Shown in pieces: positions 56,572 through 64,000 of a DNA stretch of 64,000 nt. This stretch comes from Mastigias papua. Its lineage: Eukaryota > Cnidaria > Scyphozoa > Rhizostomeae > Mastigiidae. The notes beneath the pieces were generated by a model that saw nothing but the letters and a program-made list of their open reading frames with translations, was not told the origin of the DNA and ran no database searches. The stretch lies in contig OZ025274.1 in NCBI GenBank assembly GCA_964019165.1, forward strand, positions 5,156,368-5,220,367, in the 5' to 3' direction. How positions within the stretch are numbered: the first letter of the stretch is position 1; every line of letters starts with the position of its first letter. The position numbers and the translations under genes are program-made.

Positions 56572-59500
56572 TCAATATAGCTTGTGATTTATTTGCTGTC
56601 GGAGCATCATGTTCTGCTCTTTGTCAATAAACAATGATTTGACTTTTACGTCTATGTCATCTTCCAAGGTCAGCTGAGTACGTCGCAGTGCTTTCAAGGA
56701 ATCTTCCGCTTCTGCCAGCATGTCCTTTAATCGTCCAATATTGTAAGTGATTTCGCCCACTTCACCAACAAGGCGATACTGGACACGATCACGACAAAGT
56801 TCAACATTAGGTCTCTGTGTGCGATTATCAAGACGTGTTTGCGCGACTTTGAGAGGTGCCTCTTTCTCCGCGATTGCTTGTTCAAGGTTTGCAACATTAC
56901 TCTCCATTTCTCCGATCTCTTCAAGAACCTGTAAGTTGAAAACTTTCAGTATCAGATGATAATGCAAATGCCGTATCATCCATAAATTCTAAAGATCTAA
57001 GACAGTTTGCTAGGAGATGGGGAAGGGTTCTCAAAATCTCCCTCTTTCCTTAAAATATAGCGGTTTCCCTTAGAAATTCAATGGTGATTTTTTCTAAGTC
57101 CTCAACATCACTTGGTGACCTCTCCAGTCTCATTTCATTTGTAAGATTTTGATAAATCTCCCTTCTCCTCTATCATTATCAATTTATCCTGAATCTGAGA
57201 TCAGGGGTGGGCAATAGCTGTTCCCTAGGGATGCTGTTGTATGAAAGGAGCATACATTGGGTGTGGTCATTTATTTCCCTTCACTAACCAGTATTAAGAC
57301 AAGGATAAACCAAATTTCTGAGAATAATAGTAGACCTGGAAAGAAAACAAGCAGGGTGGGCCTGGGATGGGAAAGCAACCTGTTATTCCTCACAAGTCTG
57401 CCTCTATCTGAGATATGTCATTATCATTCTGCTACAGTAAGAGGCATCAACAAAGGGGATGAATCAAGCTGTTTTAAATAGGTTATCAATTAAAGAATTT
57501 CAACACAGTAATTATGCAATGTGGTACATATCTCTCAGTAAGTGATGATGAAGGGTAGAGTATTACTTACCTTGGCAAGGTGATCTTCTAGCTTAGTTTT
57601 TGCTTTTTCTGTTTCTTCTATTCTTTTCTTGAGAGCAAGGTTAACAGTGATGCATTGCTTCTGTTGATCATTGTAGGCTTCTTGCAGAATCTCATCAATC
57701 ATACTCCGCAGTGCCTTAGATGAATTGCACTCTCTCTCAGCTTTCTGGAAGTTTCTGTTACTGAATGATTCCCATTCATCTGGAGTTACAGAGCTGAAAG
57801 ATGTGTAAATAAGTAATAAAGTGAACACGTAAACAAGTAACTAGAGTTAAAAATCCATGGATGCTCCACCCTGAAGATCAAGTAGTCTTTCCAATTGACT
57901 GATGACCAATTGTAGTATACTATCTAGGTAAGAGTTATTTAGTTTCATGATTGAACAAGGAGTACTACATGATTGAAGGCAAGAAGGGAGAGAGCAGTAA
58001 CTGCACACAATGAGGTGATCTTACTCATTACTGCTTTCTTGTTGTATAACAGCAAATCTGGAAGTGTTGAATGAATCTCTAGTGCATTGTTTAAAGTTGC
58101 TCTTGAAATATCATAGCAGCACACATAGAACGTGCTTGAATAGATATTGTAACAAAGGTTAGTTTTTGAAAAAATAAGTAACAGGACACTCTTGATAATT
58201 TTGCAGTTAAACATCTATAGAGATGGTAGCCAGAAAGGAACTTACTTTGATTCTATCTTGACAGACTTTGGGGCATAATACAATCCAGGAGAATCATTTT
58301 CTAGATCTGCACATGTGGTATCAATTGAAAGTGCTGAAAATTTGTCATTTATGTCTTTGCCAAGGTAGTACTTTGCTGAGCGAAGCAATCTGAAATGAAG
58401 ACATTGTAGATGATATCAGTAGCCAACACATAAAAGATCCTAGCTCTCAGTAACTTAGCCTAAAAAACACATAGTCCTATGGGGACAGTTTATGCTGTCA
58501 TTATAAAATTTAGTTTTTTACATTGAGTTATAGAATTCCATTGATGTTGAGCAATTTATAATTGATATCATATCCAAAGAGAGGCTAATGATGATGATGA
58601 TGTTGACAATTATCCAGTACCATAGAAAGCTGAGCTGGGTGGGACATAGATGTAAAATCAATTATTTATGTTGTAAGTAAAAGCAACAGTACATATATAC
58701 AGTTTTAGTGAGTTACTGTAGGAGTAGTGTTCCATGCTCCCCCATTGTTGGCAGGCCTGTGATGATATTAAGATGATTAAAGTGGTGATGATTATTATCA
58801 TAAATAAAATAGGTAACATTCAAGTGATTTTAATGATAACAATGTTGAGGATGATGAAATTTCCACTTTATTTATTTACTTATCTGCATTCCAAACTATG
58901 TAATTCATCTGACTCCTATAAACCCCAGTAATTCTAACCTACTTCTGGTGAGGAACTTAGAGCAAAAGAATACATTGACTTCTAGAAACTCCTACCTGAT
59001 CTGCTCAACAGCTTGATCCAGAGTCTTCTTCAATAGAGCTTGTACACCTTCAATTACCTCAACTTCCTAAGGAAACAAAAAGTAAAACAATTTAACACTT
59101 ACTGAATCACATGTATTTCCATTACATTGATAGTAGCAAGTAGGGGTTAAGGATGCACCCATGGAGTATAGACTGGATCATGTAGATAAACACCAAAACT
59201 GCAGTTTTGAGAATATCTCAATTTTTTGCTAAAGTAAATGCTCCAGTGCAAAATGAATACAGGAAATGGTCCATTTTATGCTAATTGGCTATAGCTTTTG
59301 TGCAAAAGGAGCATATAAGTGACTGGCAATGCATTAAAAGCAAAGAATGCTAATTGTTAGCTCCATTGAACAGTAAATTTGACATTACATACCTAATAAA
59401 TGGACAAACAATGAAGTTTACAACTAAGTAAAATGATAACCGCAAGAAAAAGCAAGGATGATAAGCAGTCATAAAAAGAAACAAAGCAAACCTTTATAAG

Positions 59501-59905
59501 TTGAATTTCTGCATCATCATGTACTAAGTCGATGTTAATTCTCTCTTCCCTGTTACCAAGGCACTGTTTTGCAACATTAAGTGGAAGTAGCGTGGCATCG
59601 AGCGCCTTCTCAAGCCGTTCTTTGTACCGAAGAAGCTCGTTGATTTCATCTTCTGTTTCACCATGCAGTCTGTCGAGCTCAGATTTCCAAAAAGTAATAT
59701 CTTGTATACGCTGATCTAATTTCTTGTTCACGTCGCTTTGTGTTTTGATTGTTGTAATATGGACCTCATGTTTGAGTCTATCGCTCTCGTCTCGAATCAC
59801 TTCAGCCGATCGTCTTTCCCTTTCGGCAGTGTTATAGTTAGAGTGGTTTGAGCGATGCCACTCTTCTGGAGTATACTTAGTTGGCCGTTGGACTAGTCGT
59901 GCCAT
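56572..59905 (-). CDS. TEKT1: Tektin-1
   Basis: Complete 402-residue tektin (human TEKT1 is 418), a coiled-coil filament protein lying inside the doublet microtubules of cilia and flagella. Five minus-strand exons: 59492-59905, 58996-59066, 58246-58389, 57571-57793, 56572-56928, all with GT-AG borders and matching phases (0, 2, 2, 0). The tektin nonapeptide RPNVELCRD is at residues 323-331, and an earlier related motif REERINIDLVHD is in exon 1. The start MARLVQRPTKYTPEEWH matches the TEKT1 N-terminus (MAKLLQ.P.K..P.EWH), as do SDVNKKLDQRIQDITFWKSE and VTPDEWESFSNRN. Nearly the whole protein is predicted coiled coil. It is the only tektin in the window. The gene is divergent from the orphan gene at 61157, and a possible RFX-type site lies just upstream of its ATG. 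Confidence 0.96.
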
Positions 59906-59986
59906 GTTTCAGCTCTAAGTCGCGAATGAAAATCAAATGCTACCACCTCACTTCTTTCAAGTCTTGAATTGATGTTAGTTTACTGC

Positions 59987-60000
59987 TGTCTCTTAGCAAC
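59987..60000 (-). promoter_or_regulatory. Candidate X-box (RFX site) upstream of TEKT1
   Basis: Reads GTTGCTAAGAGACA on the minus strand, about 80-95 bases upstream of the TEKT1 ATG. One half-site (GTTGCT) fits the RFX consensus well and the other (GAGACA) only loosely. RFX factors control many ciliary genes, and this spacing is normal for such sites. Confidence 0.3.
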
Positions 60001-60076
60001 TAAATAGTTCTTAGCAATAGTGAATAAGAGGCGAAGTCATAACTGGATGAGAGGCCATTTTAGGATAAGTTATGTA

Positions 60077-60598
60077 CTCTCCAGTCCGGAATAGACGCCC
60101 CCCCCGACTATTTATTTTTTCAAAAAATGCACACCAGGACATCCTTATTGCATCCCCCCGCTTATTAATTTTGAGCCAAGAGGAAATTTTCCCAACCAGA
60201 CCAAGAATTGTCCGGCGAAAGTACTTCGTTGTGAATGTTTGTTGCACTGAAAACATGCTAGCGTCAAATGCGTAATTGCTGCAAGAAGCATTGAAAACGT
60301 AGCCGACAGTTGTGCCAATGATGATGACATTATGAACGACGATGGTAGACACATTTTTAGCAAGCTAGAAATATGTAATAAACGTAATAAATTTTTTTCA
60401 AAAAGTTAAAGATTTTTATCCAATGCATATGTTGCTCTTCTCTTCTCCACATCCATTTATAACAGCCCACCCCATAGACATCCACCTTGGAGCTTTTTCC
60501 ACCCCCCCGCTTATTGCAACCCCCCCCGCTTATTTACTTTGAGACCTTTTCCAACCCCCCCGCTTATTGCCACCCCCCTTCTATTCCGGACTGAAGAG
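60077..60598 (-). mobile_element. Tc1/mariner-like MITE, copy 2 (522 bp)
   Basis: Ends CTCTCCAGTCCGGAATAGA and TCTATTCCGGACTGAAGAG mirror each other (the right end is the G-strand CTATTCCGGACTG) with TA outside at 60075-60076 and 60599-60600. Inverted relative to copy 1 at 9526-10047 and of equal length. It fills much of the divergent TEKT1/orphan promoter interval, 172 bases upstream of the TEKT1 ATG. Its internal frames are not genes. Confidence 0.85.
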
Positions 60599-61156
60599 TA
60601 AAAACCTCGTAGAAACGACTTACGTTGCTCCACAACCTGCTAGCTACTTACAAATAATATGTTAGCTAACTACCCAGTTACTACTTTAGCAATTTTATCA
60701 CAGATTAACGTGCTCAAAAAAGTAATATGCAGAATATTATTTGGAGTTTGAGCTCACACAACAGCCAGCCAACGTTACCCGGACGCCCATTACGTGACAT
60801 GCACTACTTCCAAATTCATTATGGACTGAGCTGGTTGGTGATACAGTATACAGTAGGTGCCACACAAGACAAGCAATGTTCTTCTAGCCCCCTAACCACA
60901 TAGATTTCGACAAAAAGTCTGAAGCCTACATCATTAAGACCTACCTTCTATTAAACACCCGAGAGTATGGTGCTACAAGGAATTCAATTTCTCCCCCAAC
61001 TGTCTACTAACTAGATAGCTTGTCGAGCTAATTAGTCTGCTTCAGTGGTCTGCTTCGTTCAAACCAAAACTAGCTAGGCCCGTTCCAAGGGAGGCATCGA
61101 GAGGGCCTCGCAGAGGCTTGGTGGCGCGAGGACTACTTTCTCTGGAACAAACCAAC

Positions 61157-62452
61157 ATGACATCACACAGGGGCCATGACAAAGCTATTAAGTTAAGAAG
61201 AGTAAGTTTTGGTAAGCGTATGATTCGTTACATGATTATTGTCACAAACGAAAGTAGCAGGGAGCAAGGTAAACCATCTGAAATCCCTTTATTCTTAGGA
61301 ACAGACGTCGTCAATAACTGTGGAAACTCAGATTCAAAGAACTTAGGCCGTATGCACTCCAAATACTCTGAGGATGGGCTGGCATGTAAAGTTTATCTGC
61401 CAAATGGTTATCAGATGAAAGAAATACGTGGAGTTGCAGACAAAGCCTGGTTCTATAGTATACATGGACTTTTTCGAATTGCTTTTAGTTTCTACCCTAG
61501 AACTGAATTAAAAATTTTGCTTCACAAGATGCTCAGTTTGTGGATGGCAAGAGCTGAAGAGCCATTGCTACAAAAGACATTAGTTATTGATGATATTAAT
61601 AATATAATTTATGAAAATTTAATATCAGAAAATACTTTTGAATCTGCTAAGTGGTGTAACTGTAAAGAAGAAACAATTGGCATGGATACAGAATTACAGC
61701 ATCCAGAAGCAACTGAGAGAACAAGAGAAAGCATGGATCAGGAAATACAATGTGCATTAGATCTTGAAATAAATGACTACAATGAAACACGATATGGAAC
61801 ACAATATGGAGCACTGGATTATCAGATAGTCCCCAAGGAAAGCATAAATAGCAGTTCAAACTCTGAATGGACAGCTACTCAAGGCAATGCAAACAGTAGT
61901 GACTGCATAGCTGAAATTATTGAAACAATAAAGCCAAGGCTTTTGCAAGTGTACAAAGATGAGCTAGGCCGTAGTTTAATAGTTCCATATATAAAATCAT
62001 TTTTAGACTTGATGGTTGATGAGGAAAAGAATATAGTTGAGCAACAATCAACATCCTTTCCTATAAAACTAATCAAGGACTATATGGATGCAAAATATAA
62101 CCAAATGGGTGAAGCACCTCAAGACCATGAACTTGCAATTCATATTGTGTCTAGTTGGGTTGGTGATAGGTTTTACCTATTCAAAGACATCATAAAGCAC
62201 AATATTGATTCTTTTAAACAGACACATATCGATGCAATATCAGAACTTCCAAGCCCAGAAGAAATAGTGAGAACTGTGTATCCATCAGCTATGTATAGTT
62301 TGATATATCTCTGGATCAGAGGTACAGGAGAAGATAGACAGGATGATGTGGAGGAAGCCAAAAGAATAAGATCTATTTGCTTACTGATTCTGGAGCTGCT
62401 TAATGGGTCACCTATCACTGGCCTAGGTCACTGGATCTTCTCGGTCATTTAG
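61157..62452 (+). CDS. Intronless orphan gene, 431 residues, function unknown
   Basis: An uninterrupted 1296-base frame from the first ATG (MTSHRGHDKAIKLRR) to TAG, by far the longest in the window. I do not recognise the family. The protein has an N-terminal part (about residues 1-150) with PLFLGTDVVNN, KVYLPNGYQM, KAWFYSIHGLFRIAFSFYP and LLHKMLSLWMARAEEPLLQK; a polar, acidic middle (about 170-260) rich in Glu, Asn and Ser; and a mostly helical C-terminal part (about 260-431) with ELGRSLIVPYIKSFLDLMVD, HIVSSWVGDRFYLFKDIIKH and EAKRIRSICLLILELLNGSP. No signal peptide, transmembrane segment or zinc-finger pattern is evident. A longer frame extends 39 bases upstream without an ATG. AATAAA signals occur at 62695-62700 and further on. 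It could be a lineage-specific gene, a retrocopy or the remains of a mobile-element gene; the length and normal composition favour a real gene. It is divergent from TEKT1 and convergent with TMEM17. Confidence 0.7.
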   Translation: MTSHRGHDKAIKLRRVSFGKRMIRYMIIVTNESSREQGKPSEIPLFLGTDVVNNCGNSDSKNLGRMHSKYSEDGLACKVYLPNGYQMKEIRGVADKAWFYSIHGLFRIAFSFYPRTELKILLHKMLSLWMARAEEPLLQKTLVIDDINNIIYENLISENTFESAKWCNCKEETIGMDTELQHPEATERTRESMDQEIQCALDLEINDYNETRYGTQYGALDYQIVPKESINSSSNSEWTATQGNANSSDCIAEIIETIKPRLLQVYKDELGRSLIVPYIKSFLDLMVDEEKNIVEQQSTSFPIKLIKDYMDAKYNQMGEAPQDHELAIHIVSSWVGDRFYLFKDIIKHNIDSFKQTHIDAISELPSPEEIVRTVYPSAMYSLIYLWIRGTGEDRQDDVEEAKRIRSICLLILELLNGSPITGLGHWIFSVI

Positions 62453-63218
62453 TAGCAAAGGGTTTGCTGGCTTCAACTATAATTTGAGATGTGACTGTTC
62501 AGAAAGGAGCTGAAGGCAAGGAAAATGGCGTAACCTTTGGTTTTTCTATGCTTTCTATTGGTGTCTACAAAGCATGAAAATATATTGGATTACTGCTTCA
62601 CATAAAAAAATCATGTCCTGATTGTTGTATTAAGACCAGCAGCAACAAAGAGTTCTAAGAAAATTGAGATTTCATTTGATGAATTTGAATTGTAAATAAA
62701 TAGTAGAGAACCAAGTGTTACATGCAAGTAGTGGTTGGAATATTTTATGATACAGCAAAGAAATATTTACAAATATACACTATATCAACAAGGAGTGGCT
62801 TAGCCAAAGTTGCCATGACATGTACTTTTATCGAATCAGTAATGTTGAGTTTCAGTGATACAAGTCTAGGGAATAAAACCATCCATTCAACTTGGCTTTA
62901 AATATGCTTTTGGGATTATGAGGCATGTGAATGCAGATAACAAAATATGGAGATATCTTTATACCTTGTAGGGAATGATATTCTGTGATATGTCAAAAGG
63001 ACCTTATATTCTGAAGAAGGAATCGATTTCTTCAGATCATTTTAAAGAAATAAATTGCCTCTGCAAGTTAGTTCTATGTTTTGGTTAATTTTTAATGCAG
63101 TTTTGCAGCAATTTCTAAAATAGTGAAGCTACATGGATATCAGTATATGCAAGTGGTTCAGTTAACCATCACTGAATTTCCCTTAATCTTATTAACCCTT
63201 TGAGTAAAACTTATGTAA
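62453..63218. other. Convergent 3' ends of the orphan gene and TMEM17
   Basis: AT-rich 766-base interval with likely 3' UTRs of both genes; AATAAA-type words at 62695-62700 and near 62872 and 63045 on the plus strand. No further gene. Confidence 0.5.
62695..62700 (+). terminator. Likely polyadenylation signal of the orphan gene
   Basis: AATAAA about 245 bases after the stop codon at 62452, a normal 3' UTR length. Confidence 0.45.
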
Positions 63219-64000
63219 TTAGAGTGGCCTAAATGTAACATCCTGTATATTCTGGTGTGGGATCTCCTCCATTTCAATCAGATCATCAAATTGTTTAAGG
63301 TGGAATTTCTTAACTTGATGCTCTGTCAGTGCTTTCACAGCTCTATATCCTTGGACCACTTCCAGGACTATAAAAATGACCAATATGATATTAGCTGCTC
63401 TTTCCATTGGCATGATCAAGGCAGTTTCATTCAGTAAGAGAAGGCAAGATAAAGGCAACTGTAGGATGAATGTCACTAGCCAGAAACCAGCCAGCTCAGG
63501 TACCTAAAAGGTAAAACATGGAAATGAATATATTCATTTTCTACTCCATGGAAAAATTTTTTACCAACTACTCAACTTTCTTTGTTTCTTCAAAATCTCA
63601 ATACAGAAGATTTCTTAAAACTTTCATGGTGAGAATATTCAAGTATGTGTAAGTATGTTGGTACTAAACAATTTCACTATCATATGGAAAATCAGAAACA
63701 TTCCAAAACAGACTGAAAGTACTTTTTCATCTGACATTTGTAAGAGCATAATGCCAGATAACAACCAAACTTCAGCTTCACCTGTTGGTTGTTATCCAAC
63801 ATTTCATACTCTGCTAAGAGTCAAATGAAACAGTACTTTCAATATATTATAGACTGTTTCCACTTTTTGTGCAATGATGTCTTTTATGTAGAAAGATCTA
63901 ACATAACCAACTGCAAGGGACAACTGACTGGAAAATCATCACATGCAGAAAAACGTAGCTGACCTTTTCCTGTAGATTTCCAGTGTAACCAAGGTACAGC
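63219..64000 (-). CDS. TMEM17: Transmembrane protein 17, last two exons (5' end outside)
   Basis: Two minus-strand exons: 63964-64000 (partial, window edge) and 63219-63503 (TAA), joined in phase 0 (AAAAG|GTCAGC and TTTTAG|GTACCT). The joined protein reads LYLGYTGNLQEK-VPELAGFWLV, matching human TMEM17 (LYLGYVGNLQEKVPELAGFWL) at this exact point. The last two transmembrane helices follow (FILQLPLSCLLLLNE; ANIILVIFIVLEVVQGYRAV), then the RFHLxxFDxL-like tail (here KFHLKQFDDL). TMEM17 is a four-helix membrane protein of the ciliary transition zone (MKS module) with TMEM231, TMEM216 and B9 proteins. The N-terminal two thirds lie beyond the window. Confidence 0.92.

Noticed and set aside
61647..62418. 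Minus-strand frames opposite the orphan gene
   Set aside because: Shadows of the long plus-strand frame.

Overview
The window is nuclear DNA from a metazoan, probably an early-branching or marine invertebrate; the phylum cannot be fixed from the sequence alone. Genes are split by GT-AG introns, the DNA is AT-rich, two of the genes (tektin-1 and TMEM17) belong to cilia, and much of the non-coding sequence is small DNA transposons and old dispersed repeats. Nothing bacterial, viral or CRISPR-like was seen. Six protein-coding genes are supported. Exon boundaries were worked out by hand from splice sites, reading-frame continuity and resemblance to known families; no alignment was run. Layout from left to right: (1) 387-6510 (+), the last five exons of a type I coronin, an actin-binding WD-repeat protein whose 5' part lies outside the window. 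(2) 6511-13888, no convincing gene, with one terminal-inverted-repeat (TIR) element at 9526-10047. (3) 13889-20204 (-), a two-exon secreted SOUL/heme-binding-protein-family gene with a 5.7 kb intron full of repeats. (4) 20205-41859, about 21.7 kb with no convincing gene but many repeats, microsatellites and miniature elements, ending in a transposon nested inside another transposon (39793-41474). (5) 41860-55489 (-), a complete 14-exon beta-ureidopropionase (UPB1, pyrimidine breakdown) of 388 residues, including a 27-base micro-exon. (6) 56572-59905 (-), a complete five-exon tektin-1 of 402 residues. (7) 61157-62452 (+), an intronless 431-residue orphan gene of unknown function. (8) 63219-64000 (-), the last two exons of TMEM17, a ciliary transition-zone membrane protein that continues past the window edge. 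The genes do not form an operon. UPB1 and TEKT1 lie head-to-tail on the minus strand about 1.1 kb apart. TEKT1 and the orphan gene are divergent across about 1.25 kb. The orphan gene and TMEM17 converge. The tektin-1/orphan/TMEM17 stretch is a small neighbourhood of ciliary genes. The best leads are the orphan gene between the two ciliary genes, the UPB1 micro-exon, and a well-preserved set of non-autonomous DNA transposons (Mutator-like, hAT-like, Tc1/mariner-like) whose target-site duplications can be read directly. I found no clear candidate for a wholly new biological system.
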